Notes under the pieces: generated by a model
Told to the model about the DNA's origin: nothing
Seen by the model: the letters and a program-made list of their open reading frames with translations, nothing else
Database searches by the model: none
Program-made: the position numbers and the translations under genes
Shown here: positions 19,499 to 27,986 of the stretch, piece after piece
Layout of the letters: each line of letters starts with the position of its first letter
Position numbering within the stretch: the stretch's first letter is position 1
DNA from: JAJPKK01 sp963787675
GTDB taxonomy: Bacteria > Pseudomonadota > Alphaproteobacteria > Rhizobiales > Xanthobacteraceae
DNA length: 64,000 nucleotides
NCBI GenBank assembly: GCA_963787675.1
Contig: CAWBDV010000007.1
Span: 744,001 to 808,000 of the forward strand
Direction of reading: 5' to 3'

Positions 19499-20098
19499 AT
19501 GCTTTCGCAGGCCCGCGCCGGGGTCAGCCTTTATGGTCCGACCGGCGCCCGAAAATATCTCAACGCCGCCGAGCGGCGGCGTTTCATGAAGGCTGCGACC
19601 GACGTTGAGCCCCACACGCGGCTCTTTTGCCTCGTTCTCGGTTGGAGTGGAGCACGCATATCGGAAATCCTGGCGCTGACGCCCTCCGCCATCGATATCG
19701 AAAGCGGCGTTGCGAACATCGAGACATTGAAGCGCCGCAAACGCGGCATCGTCCGGCAAGTACCGTTGCCGCGCGAAATTCTCCGTCAGCTCAATCGCGT
19801 TTTCAGACTGCGCTTCCTTCAGCGCGATCCTCAACTTGGCACTTTGCGCCTTTGGACGTGGAGCCGCACCACAGCATGGCGCAGGGTCAAAGAAGTCATG
19901 GCGATGGCGGCCATCAACGGTGCACCCGCGATGCCACGGGGGCTCCGCCATTCGTTCGGCGTGAACGCCTTTCAGTCCAATGTACCGCCTCACCTCGTGC
20001 AACGGTGGATGGGCCACGCCTCGCTGCGTTCGACTTCAGTCTATGCCGATGTGATGGGACCGGACGAACGCGCTTTCGCCGAACGCATGTGGAAGTAG
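19499..20098 (+). CDS. short tyrosine recombinase, catalytic domain
   Basis: About 199 residues, essentially only the catalytic domain of a phage-type integrase. Visible are the first Arg (WSGARISEIL), the box II motif GLRHSFG and GHASLRSTSVYADV with the nucleophilic Tyr. ATG 19499 is preceded by GGAGG at 6 bp spacing, which supports this short form. No core-binding domain is present. Such short recombinases occur in resolvase-like or transposon-borne roles. It is divergent from the TIR gene and convergent with the HNH gene. Confidence 0.75.
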   Translation: MLSQARAGVSLYGPTGARKYLNAAERRRFMKAATDVEPHTRLFCLVLGWSGARISEILALTPSAIDIESGVANIETLKRRKRGIVRQVPLPREILRQLNRVFRLRFLQRDPQLGTLRLWTWSRTTAWRRVKEVMAMAAINGAPAMPRGLRHSFGVNAFQSNVPPHLVQRWMGHASLRSTSVYADVMGPDERAFAERMWK

Positions 20099-20198
20099 TT
20101 TCGGGTTGCCGCGCGGCAAATGGCAGCACTGCACGGACACGGATTTTCAGCCCTGCTTACAGGCGACCCACCTGCGCGCTGGTTTAACGTAATGGGGC

Positions 20199-21161
20199 TT
20201 ATGCGGCTTTGGGCGGAACGCCTGGCATTACGTTTTCGGTCGCCCTGACATCTCGGACGATCGACAACCAGTCCGAAAAGGCGTCGACGCCGTATTGGTT
20301 CTTAGCCCAATTGCAGGCGAGGTGTGTGATCTGCATGTTCACGTCGTCATAGGCGACGTTGTTGCTATCGATGCGGTCGGGGGATGGCTGAAGCATCTTG
20401 TTTGTCGTTGCCGCGAGCGGGCCGCCGCAGAGCGCACATTTGCCACCTTGTTGGTCCCATTTCCGGATGATCAACGCCACAAGGTCCACATCAGGCGCGA
20501 TCCGCGTGGGGTTCACTCGCGAGCTCAATTCGCCTCCGGATCGCACACGCTGCTGGATCAGGAGAGCCATCCGGAGGGCCTCCTGCTTGACGGTCTTTTC
20601 GACCACTTCAGAGACCGATGCCATCAGTCGCATATAGCGCCGAACCGGCTCCGTCAGATGCAGTTCGACACGTCTGACCGGTAGCGCCATGACGGACTCG
20701 CGCTCGGTACCCAGCGCCTCGACAATGTTGCCGCGGTTCTCGATAGCGGCGAACGACGAGTAAGCTGTCGGCGTCAACACACGGGCGTCGGGGAACGGCG
20801 GCCCTATCGTCAGCGCAGCGTCGATCACGGCCATCGAGAACGGCCATCTATCCTCCCCGAATTCCGCGGCAGTAGCCTGCCACTGATCGTCGGGCACGAT
20901 TTTGCGTGTTTCAAGAACCTGATTTGGCTGGATCGAAACCGCCGAGATTAAGCGGCTACGATGGTCTGGATTTTGGGTTGTCTTGGGGTCTGTCGTGCCG
21001 ACGTAGATTACGATGTCTCGTCCTGGCCTGTATTCAGCTCGTAGGCGGTCACCGACGAGTTTTCTCGTGAACGAAAAGCACGGCCACTGGTCTCCGATGG
21101 GACCGAACTCGCTTTTCAAAAAAACCCTACCAACGGGTTTCATCATGTCCGCTACCAGCAC
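20199..21161 (-). CDS. HNH-nuclease-like protein with an unrecognised N-terminal domain
   Basis: A 320-residue protein. The C-terminal ~90 residues carry an HNH/Zn-finger nuclease pattern: CALCGG, then PDRIDS, then NMQITHLACNWAKN. The N-terminal ~130 residues (FSFTRKLVGDRLRAEY, DIVIYVGTTDPKT) look like a beta-rich reader domain, possibly PUA/EVE-like as in modification-dependent restriction enzymes; that is speculative. The GTG start at 21161 has AAGGAG 7 bp upstream. The gene is divergent from the Abi-alpha gene, across about 240 bp. Confidence 0.65.
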   Translation of the reverse strand: MLVADMMKPVGRVFLKSEFGPIGDQWPCFSFTRKLVGDRLRAEYRPGRDIVIYVGTTDPKTTQNPDHRSRLISAVSIQPNQVLETRKIVPDDQWQATAAEFGEDRWPFSMAVIDAALTIGPPFPDARVLTPTAYSSFAAIENRGNIVEALGTERESVMALPVRRVELHLTEPVRRYMRLMASVSEVVEKTVKQEALRMALLIQQRVRSGGELSSRVNPTRIAPDVDLVALIIRKWDQQGGKCALCGGPLAATTNKMLQPSPDRIDSNNVAYDDVNMQITHLACNWAKNQYGVDAFSDWLSIVRDVRATENVMPGVPPKAA

Positions 21162-21400
21162 TCTCGCGCTCCTTGGTCGTTTTGGTCAGCATATACCTCT
21201 GAGCTGTGGGCAGCCAAAGGCCCGCTGCTTGCGCGGTTACCGTGGTCGCAAAAATCAAGATTTACGCACATCGAAAAGCCCCTTGAAAACAAACGGCTTT
21301 TCGGGTTCAGAATATAGGGGCAGAATATTCCCCTGATTCGGCAGGACAGGCAGAGTTGGGACAATGGCCGCGCCCGTCCACTTAACGAAGGTCGTAGCCG

Positions 21401-22279
21401 ATGGCTGAAGATCACGAAAAATCAAATTTGTCCGTCGACATTGCGGCCAAAGCAACCCTTGAGGTGAAGGCGGAAATTCCGAAGGAGTCCGCGGGACGCG
21501 CGCTCGATGCGCTTGTTGACATCATTAGACCCTTTACCGAAGCGCGCGGACTGAGAGCCGACCAAATACGTTTACAACGTGCCGAGGTCGCATACGAAAT
21601 TGCTAGAATAGCAAAAGCCGCCGCAGAACTTGAGAAACTGGAGATCAAACCACCACCGACAAAGTTTTTTGTTCCGTTTTTGGAGCATGCGTCATTAGAA
21701 GACCAAGACAAAGAATTGCATTCTCGATGGGCGTCGCTTCTGCTTTCGGCATCGACGCACTATGAGGCGCGCCACCTCACATTCATTGATCTTCTGAGTC
21801 GATTAAGCTCCCATGAACTGCGCTTGCTCGAAGAGGTGTGCCTCACAGATAAGGCGTTTCCGGAAACATGGTACCCAGACGGCCATGTTCAACAGAACGA
21901 GAGGAGAGCTGATAAGATTTTGTTCTTGTTCAACATTCGTGACTCAACTAAAGAAAAAACGACCGCCGTTTTCAAGCAACTCCTTGCAGAACAGGAGCTG
22001 ACATATGGGCGGGTTATGCATGTGTCGATTGGCGGGCTTGCAGACAGGCAGGTCCTGTACTCGGATTACGGCGGCTATTTGCAACCGAAATATGCTTCAC
22101 TCGAAATCTTGGAGCGGGAGCGACTTGTTGAGTTTCGACGGACACAAGGACGCGGAGCAGCTGCCGAAGTAGCTTATTTTTCCGTCTCCTACCTGGGAAT
22201 TGATTTCCTCCGTGATTGTTCTCCGGATGCAAGAGACGCAATCAGGCGTCATATCGGGCGAGCTATTCGGGTGGGTTAA
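21401..22279 (+). CDS. Abi-alpha (DUF4393-type) abortive-infection protein
   Basis: A 292-residue protein fitting the Abi-alpha family, known from phage-resistance loci. The conserved core is present: IPKESAGRALDALVDII, an amphipathic stretch RLQRAEVAYEIARIAKAA, and the signature FFVPFLEHASLEDQD followed by LHSRWASLLLSAS. The C-terminal part is a winged-helix-like region. No membrane segment is obvious. It is monogenic. The mechanism of the family is not established. Confidence 0.75.
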   Translation: MAEDHEKSNLSVDIAAKATLEVKAEIPKESAGRALDALVDIIRPFTEARGLRADQIRLQRAEVAYEIARIAKAAAELEKLEIKPPPTKFFVPFLEHASLEDQDKELHSRWASLLLSASTHYEARHLTFIDLLSRLSSHELRLLEEVCLTDKAFPETWYPDGHVQQNERRADKILFLFNIRDSTKEKTTAVFKQLLAEQELTYGRVMHVSIGGLADRQVLYSDYGGYLQPKYASLEILERERLVEFRRTQGRGAAAEVAYFSVSYLGIDFLRDCSPDARDAIRRHIGRAIRVG

Positions 22280-22477
22280 TCCTGACGGAAGGCCTTCTCA
22301 CCGGATTAGGCCAAGCCCTGAACCGACACCTGGAGGTTCAGTGTCGCCCAGAAAGTATGTGATAATGTCCTTTATCAATCATAGAGTTCGGGGGCTGGCT
22401 CAATTTACGCTGCTCCGCCATTCGATCCGCGCACCGCGCACCCGCGCATCGGCACCTGACATGATGCGCATACGATC

Positions 22478-22711
22478 CTAACCATGCCGGCGGCGATCGC
22501 CGGCGTGGCGCTCCTCTTGCTCCTTGACCCACTGAAGCAGCACTGTTTTTCGGGCGCAGACCATGGCGCCGAGCTTGAAGTTGGGCGACTTCGATTTGGC
22601 GGTGAGGTGGTAGACCTTGCGGCGCTGCTTGCGGTCTCCGAACAGAAACAACGCGATCTCGTCCGCGCCGCGCAGTAAATCCTGCCAAAATTCCACGTCC
22701 GGCTCACTCAT
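22478..22711 (-). CDS. small excisionase-like HTH protein, paralogue 3
   Basis: A 77-residue protein with LLRGADEIALFLFGDRKQ, RRKVYHLTAKSKSPNFKLG and CARKTVLLQWV. Its ATG overlaps the end of the upstream 214-residue gene by 8 bp, so the two are translationally coupled. It is paralogous to 13340 and 16086. Close to the integrase at 23517, so it may act as an excisionase for that element. Confidence 0.75.
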   Translation of the reverse strand: MSEPDVEFWQDLLRGADEIALFLFGDRKQRRKVYHLTAKSKSPNFKLGAMVCARKTVLLQWVKEQEERHAGDRRRHG

Positions 22712-23348
22712 CTCGGCTCTCCACGGGCAGAAGGGCTGCGATCGGAAGGATGGTGCGTTCGGTGATGCGGCGCGATTGTTCGAGATCGCCTTGCGTGTCC
22801 TCGGCGTTGTCTCTCTTCTTCGCGCGCGCAGTCGGCTTCTGAGCCAGCACGTATTCGACGACCGCGGTCAGCCCGTTTGGCAACCCGGCAACCCGGATGC
22901 GCCCACGCGTCGCGCGGGTGAAGGCAAAGATCTCAATGTGAGGCTCCCACCCGGATTTCGATTCAGTCATCAGCTTGGCGATCGAGCCGCTGGCAGCGGA
23001 CGCGATCAACGCGGTTAGCCCATCAACGAAACTTTGTCTCTCCGGAAGCGTGGCAAGATCATTGATGCCCGTCGCGCCAAAGAGCTCGTCGCTCGATAGC
23101 ATCATGTCCGGTTGGGTCTGAGCGTAGCGCTCGACCGCCTCAGCAGAGCTGTTCGCCTGGGCACTACCCAGCACCGCGGTAAGGAGCCGCGCCGCGTCGA
23201 GGGGCGTCATCTGCGCCGCATTGAGACCGCGGCCGGTCTTCGCGCGTAGCTTTCGCTTTACCAGCCTGCGATCGATATCGACAACGGTCGGCAACGGAAC
23301 TCCCGTCGCCGAACTGATGGTCTCCACAAGCTGAGCGGGACTCGCCAT
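22704..23348 (-). CDS. hypothetical protein coupled to HTH paralogue 3
   Basis: A 214-residue protein with an N-terminal helical DNA-binding-like region (TISSATGVPLPTVVDIDRRL; the phrase resembles an HTH) and a C-terminal domain with EIFAFTRATRGRIRVAGLP. I do not recognise it. It is divergent from the integrase at 23517, with the shared 168 bp region likely holding both promoters. It is probably a regulator of the element. Confidence 0.6.
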   Translation of the reverse strand: MASPAQLVETISSATGVPLPTVVDIDRRLVKRKLRAKTGRGLNAAQMTPLDAARLLTAVLGSAQANSSAEAVERYAQTQPDMMLSSDELFGATGINDLATLPERQSFVDGLTALIASAASGSIAKLMTESKSGWEPHIEIFAFTRATRGRIRVAGLPNGLTAVVEYVLAQKPTARAKKRDNAEDTQGDLEQSRRITERTILPIAALLPVESRDE

Positions 23349-23516
23349 TCGTCGCTCTGGACCTCAATTGGAAAAAATCTGATTGAGCCATAGCCTCCTT
23401 TCGGATAGAATCCAATAGGGGACGAATGGGAAGGATTGGTAATGCCGGCTCGTTCGGCCGTTTTTCGCTGAAAATCGCGAGCGCCGGGTGCTAGCCTAGC
23501 CTTGGAGTAACAAGTC

Positions 23517-24728
23517 ATGTCGATCCGCAAGCGCACGTGGAAGAATGCCGATGGCGTGGAAAGCGTCCGCTGGATCGTGGACATCATGGACGCCAACGGT
23601 CACCGTGAGCGCCGGCAGTTCGAAAGCCGCAAGGAAGCCGACGCTTTCAGGATCGCGACCGAGAGCCAGATGCGGGCCGGAACTTTCCGAGGCGATGCTG
23701 CCAAATTTACCGTCAAGGACGCCGCCGATCGCTTTCTTGAACATTGCGAAGGCCGCCGCCAGCGCGGCGAGCGCATGACGCGCCAGAACTACAAGACGAT
23801 GGACGGCCACATCCACAACTACATCTGCCGCGACCCCAAGCGTCATGAAGGCAAAGTACGTCCATCGCGTCTCAGAGAGTTCGACGGCGGGATTGGCAAC
23901 ATCCGCCTGTCGCAACTGACGACGCGCAGCCTCGGGGATTTTCGTGATCGGCTGCGGGACGCCGGCGTCACGGTCGTCACCACCCGCAAAATCCTGAGCA
24001 CGCTTCAGCAGCTTCTCGGCCACGCCATTGATCGTGACATGATCGGCGTCAATGTTGCGCGTGGCGTCAAGGTCATTGGCCGGCGTGATGAGGGCGCGCG
24101 TAAGATCGTACCGCCGAGCAAGGAAGCCATGCGCGCCCTGCTCGCGGTCGCCGATGAGGACTTTCGCGTCAAGCTCGCCTTCGCCGGCGCGACCGGCGTG
24201 CGCGCGGGCGAACTGCATGCATTGCGTTGGCGGCACATCGATTTGACGAACGGCGAAGTGAAGATCGAGACCCGAGTTGACGCCTATGGCGAGGAAGACG
24301 TCACCAAGACCGCGGCGGGAATGCGGATCATTCCCCTCGCCCAGCCGCTCATACTGATGCTCAAGGAATGGAAGCTCAGGACCAAACGCAAGAAAGCTGA
24401 CGAGCTCGTCTTTCCGAACAAACGCGGCTGGTACACGGGCCACGACAACATGATCAAACGCAAATTCCTGCCCCTGTTCGATCTCCTTGCCGAGAAGCAC
24501 CGGCAGGACCCGACGCAGCATCCCGAACCGCCCACGCGGTTTAACTGGCACGCGCTGCGGCATTTTGCGGTGTCGTGTTGGATCGAGGCGGGTCTAAGCC
24601 CGAAAACGGTGCAGACCTTCGCCGGCCACAGCAGCTTGCAGGTCACGATGGATCGCTACGGCCACCTGTTCAAATCCGACGACCATAAGAAGGCGATGGA
24701 TGCCATAGCCAAGGACATGTTCGGCTAG
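23517..24728 (+). CDS. full-length tyrosine site-specific integrase
   Basis: A 403-residue phage-type integrase with arm-binding (1-60), core-binding (62-190) and catalytic domains. Catalytic residues are visible in GVRAGELHALRW (Arg), WHALRHFAVS (His-x-x-Arg), GHSSLQVT (His) and MDRYGHLF (Tyr). It is intact and stops only 7 bp before the split DUF6088-like gene. No tRNA end was found close by, so its attachment site is unknown. Confidence 0.9.
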   Translation: MSIRKRTWKNADGVESVRWIVDIMDANGHRERRQFESRKEADAFRIATESQMRAGTFRGDAAKFTVKDAADRFLEHCEGRRQRGERMTRQNYKTMDGHIHNYICRDPKRHEGKVRPSRLREFDGGIGNIRLSQLTTRSLGDFRDRLRDAGVTVVTTRKILSTLQQLLGHAIDRDMIGVNVARGVKVIGRRDEGARKIVPPSKEAMRALLAVADEDFRVKLAFAGATGVRAGELHALRWRHIDLTNGEVKIETRVDAYGEEDVTKTAAGMRIIPLAQPLILMLKEWKLRTKRKKADELVFPNKRGWYTGHDNMIKRKFLPLFDLLAEKHRQDPTQHPEPPTRFNWHALRHFAVSCWIEAGLSPKTVQTFAGHSSLQVTMDRYGHLFKSDDHKKAMDAIAKDMFG

Positions 24729-24857
24729 TTCATCCATGCGGACTGTTGCGGAAAGAATCCTGAGCGAGGCCAAGAAGCTCCCGGAAGGCGCTTTGATCAG
24801 CGCCAGGAAATTCCTGCATCTCGGAAGCCGCACCACGGTCGATCACGCGCTCAAGCA

Positions 24858-26255
24858 GAGCTATGCCGGAGATTGGGTGACGAGGTCGATCAGGCGGCGT
24901 GGTGAGCCGGCATTTCAATAACCTCGATGCCGTTTTGGAATTTGACGCCTCGGACCACTTTCGGCAACTGATTTTCGCCCTTCAATCGCCGCCATGTTTT
25001 AGCGGCGGCGTTCACGAGTTTGAATACCATGAGTTTGGCGGTCTTCGCCGACAAGGCTCCCTTCGTCCGCACGGTTCGATGACGCACGGTGGCAAACACG
25101 CTCTCGATCGGATTTGACGTGCGTAGATGGTCCCAGTGCTCAGCAGGAAAGTCGAAGAAGGCCAGCAGAGCTTCCCGATCCTTGGTCAGACAGGTGACCG
25201 CCTTCTCGTACTTGGCGGCGTATTTGCTGGCGAATACATCGATCGCAGCCTCAGCGGCCGCGCGGGTCGGCGCGCCGTAAATCTCTCGGAGGTCTGCCTT
25301 CATGTTGACCTGGACCGAGAGGGCGACCTTGTTGAGCACGTTGGCGGTCTTGTGAACCCAACACCGCTGGTGCCTGGTGCCGGGAAAGACCTCATCGATG
25401 GCCTTCCAGAAGCCGAGCGCACCGTCGCCGACCGCGAGATCCGGCGCGATCTCGAACCCACGCCGCTTGATGTCGATGAGGAGTTCGCGCCAGCTCTGCG
25501 CGCTCTCCCGCACTCCGGTCTGGAAGCCAATGAATTCCTTCTTGCCTTCTGGCGTGGCGCCGATCAGCACGAGCATGCATTCAGCGGTCTCTTCCATCCG
25601 CGCCTGCAGGTAGACCCCGTCCGCCCACACGTACACGTATCGCCGCGCTGAGAGGTCACGCTTCTGCCAGGAATCGTAATCGTCCTGCCATTCTGCCAAC
25701 AACCGCGCGATCACGGCTGGAGACAGGTTCGGCGCGTCCTTGCCCAGGAGCGCGGCGAGTGCTTCCTGGAAGTCGCCGGTCGACACCCCTCGCAGGTAGA
25801 GGATCGGCAGCAACGCATCGAGGGTCTTCGTCCGCCGCGCCCACTTCGGCAGGATCGACGAGCTGAAGCGGATTTTCTCCTCCGCGCCTACGTCAGCCCG
25901 ATCGCGCACCTTGGCGCGCCGGACCTCGACAGGCCCAACCCCGGTTTGGATTACGCGCTGAGGTCCATGGCCGTGACGCACGATGCGGTCGCGGCCGTCC
26001 GGCAATTTTAAGTCCTTCCACTGGGCGACGAAGGCGTCGGCTTCTGCGATCAGCACCTGGGCCAGCATGCGGCGGGCGCCTTCACGGGCAACTTCGGTTA
26101 GTGGATCGTCGATCGCTTCAGGCTGACGGAACGGGATGACGGTGGTATCTCTCGACATGGCGTATCGCTCCTTTCGGGAGGTTCTGGCAGGCTCGACACC
26201 CGCCTCGATACGCCGCCTTCAATCAAACGTCGTCACCCAGATTCACGCATAGCTC
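24858..26255 (-). mobile_element. IS256-family insertion sequence (about 1.4 kb)
   Basis: The ends carry imperfect inverted repeats of about 26 bp, both beginning GAGCTATGC and ending in a GGGTGACGA block. A direct repeat CGCTCAAGCA flanks both sides (24848-24857 and 26256-26265); 8-9 of these 10 bases would be the normal target duplication for the family. It carries one complete transposase and has inserted in the DUF6088-like gene. Confidence 0.9.
24890..26158 (-). CDS. IS256/Mutator-type transposase
   Basis: A 422-residue DDE transposase. The acidic triad lies in VYVWADGVYL, LAVGDGALGFW and SNPIESVFATVRHRT. The WVHKTANVLNK segment (C/D-rich region of the family) is also present. It is intact, so the element may still be mobile. 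Confidence 0.9.
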   Translation of the reverse strand: MSRDTTVIPFRQPEAIDDPLTEVAREGARRMLAQVLIAEADAFVAQWKDLKLPDGRDRIVRHGHGPQRVIQTGVGPVEVRRAKVRDRADVGAEEKIRFSSSILPKWARRTKTLDALLPILYLRGVSTGDFQEALAALLGKDAPNLSPAVIARLLAEWQDDYDSWQKRDLSARRYVYVWADGVYLQARMEETAECMLVLIGATPEGKKEFIGFQTGVRESAQSWRELLIDIKRRGFEIAPDLAVGDGALGFWKAIDEVFPGTRHQRCWVHKTANVLNKVALSVQVNMKADLREIYGAPTRAAAEAAIDVFASKYAAKYEKAVTCLTKDREALLAFFDFPAEHWDHLRTSNPIESVFATVRHRTVRTKGALSAKTAKLMVFKLVNAAAKTWRRLKGENQLPKVVRGVKFQNGIEVIEMPAHHAA

Positions 26256-26870
26256 CGCTCAAGCATCTCAGGGAACGGAACGAGTTGATGCCGCTTTGCC
26301 GGGGCGTCTACGTCAAGCCGATCAAAACGCGCTTTGGGACGCGCGCTCCCGCCGCCGAAAAGGTGATCGAGCAGATCGCGGCGACACTTGCCGAAACTGT
26401 TGTCCCGCATGGTGCTGCCGCAGCCAATTGGCTTGGCCTGACGACGCAAGTGCCGATCAAGCTCGTCTTTCTCACTTCCGGGAAGAGCCGGAAACTCAAG
26501 CTCGGCGCGCAGATCGTCGAAATGAAGCACGCCCCTGGGTGGATGTTGCTGCCCGCACCGCGCGCCGGAGAAGCCGTGCGCGCCCTCGAATGGATCGGCC
26601 AGAAAGGCGCGGCGCAAGCGTTGACGACGCTCAAGCAAAAGCTTCCGCAGTCAACCGTGAACAAACTGATCGCCCTTCGTCCCGCGCTTCCCGGCTGGAT
26701 GTCGAAGTCCATCAGCCAAACCTTAGTGGGGCGTGGCTGAGCATTTATGAGTACGATGGCTTTAAGGCTTTGACTAGGAAGATAGAGCCCTCCCCCGACT
26801 CACGGGCGAAAAAGTGCAAGACGCGAGGCCTCGAACGCTATAAAATTTCTAGTTTGCAGGCCGGGGTTTG

Positions 26871-27986
26871 ATGACGAGAGCGCTCGCTTACGACAAGACT
26901 TACGCGTTCAACGCGATTTGTCCCTACTACACGATGTTTCCGTTGGAGTACCCGCTCCATATCATCCGGAAACATAAGGGTGACGCTTCGGTCATACTCG
27001 ACCCCTTTTGCGGCCGAGGGACCACGATTTATGCTGCGCGCAAGTTGGGGCTGAAGTCGTACGGCTTTGACACGTCGCCGATTGCGGCCGCCATTGCACG
27101 AGCGAAGCTCGCCAGCGCTTCGCTTGAAGACGTGATTGCTCTTGGTCAAAAGCTCGTCGCCAAGCAGCCAAAGCGTATTCCCGAGACTGCATTCTTCAGG
27201 CGGGCCTTCTCCAAGACCACACTTCACGAGCTGTGCAGTCTGCGCGAAGGGTTACTCCACGAGAAGAAATCCTCGGACGCGTTGGCGATCCTGCGGGCTG
27301 CGGCGCTCGGGTGCTTGCACGGCCCAAGGGTCAAGGGCGTCTCGACGCCCAGCTACTTCTCCAACCAGATGCCGCGAACTTTTGCGTCCAAACCGGATTA
27401 CTCGGTCCGGTTCTGGAGGGAGCGGGAGCTTTTTCCGCCCAAGGTCGCCGTCATGGACGTGATCCGAAAAAAGCTTGAGCGCATTTCGGACCTTGATAGC
27501 GATGCGCACGGCCGCACGCGTAATATCCGATGCTCCGATGCCCGCAAGTCCAAGACCTTCGCGGGCATTCCTCCTTCTGGGCTGACGATCACGTCCCCGC
27601 CGTATTACGGCATGCGTACCTATGTTCAAGACCAGTGGCTTCGAATGTGGTTCATGGGCGGCCCGGAGGAGATCGAGTACGACAGTCCCGATCAACTTTG
27701 TCATACCGGGCACTATGCATTCATTGCGGACCTGGCAAAGGTCTGGCGCAACGTCGGAAAGCACTCCATCGACGGCGCGCATCTCTATGTCCGGTTCGGA
27801 ACACTGCCGTCGGCCAAAAGCGACGCCCAGCATTTGCTTAAAGGTTCCCTTGAAGAAGCTGGCGGTTGGCGGCTCGTGTCGGTTAGGAATGCCATGACCG
27901 CGCACGCGGGCAAGCGCCAAGCCGACCAGATGGGCATGAGTTCCGACCCGGCCGAAGAATTCGACTTTCACGCCGTCCGGACTTAG
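26871..27986 (+). CDS. DNA methyltransferase (N4-cytosine or N6-adenine type)
   Basis: A 371-residue SAM-dependent enzyme with the SAM-binding motif DPFCGRGTT (about residues 44-52) before the catalytic motif TSPPYYGMRTY (about 240). TSPPY suggests an N4-cytosine or N6-adenine amino-methyltransferase. The enzyme overlaps the convergent nuclease-helicase gene by 4 bp. ATG 26871 is preferred over the TTG one codon upstream. It could protect host DNA from the neighbouring nuclease-helicase, but the two are on opposite strands and the pairing is inference. Confidence 0.85.
   Translation: MTRALAYDKTYAFNAICPYYTMFPLEYPLHIIRKHKGDASVILDPFCGRGTTIYAARKLGLKSYGFDTSPIAAAIARAKLASASLEDVIALGQKLVAKQPKRIPETAFFRRAFSKTTLHELCSLREGLLHEKKSSDALAILRAAALGCLHGPRVKGVSTPSYFSNQMPRTFASKPDYSVRFWRERELFPPKVAVMDVIRKKLERISDLDSDAHGRTRNIRCSDARKSKTFAGIPPSGLTITSPPYYGMRTYVQDQWLRMWFMGGPEEIEYDSPDQLCHTGHYAFIADLAKVWRNVGKHSIDGAHLYVRFGTLPSAKSDAQHLLKGSLEEAGGWRLVSVRNAMTAHAGKRQADQMGMSSDPAEEFDFHAVRT

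Larger units (their letters stand above)
24736..26740 (+). pseudogene. DUF6088/AbiEi-type antitoxin-like gene split by IS256
   Basis: The N-terminal part (24736-24857) encodes a winged-helix start: VAERILSEAKKLPEGALIS, KFLHLGSRTTVDHALK. The remainder (26256-26740) continues in the same sense as LRERNELMPLCRGVYVKP and on through AANWLGLTTQVPIKLVFL to ISQTLVGRG. Removing the IS and one copy of its 10 bp direct repeat restores one frame of about 200 residues. Proteins of this class are usually antitoxins paired with a nucleotidyltransferase toxin (AbiEii-like). No toxin follows here. The 3' part might still be translated from an internal start but would lack the DNA-binding domain. Confidence 0.85.
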
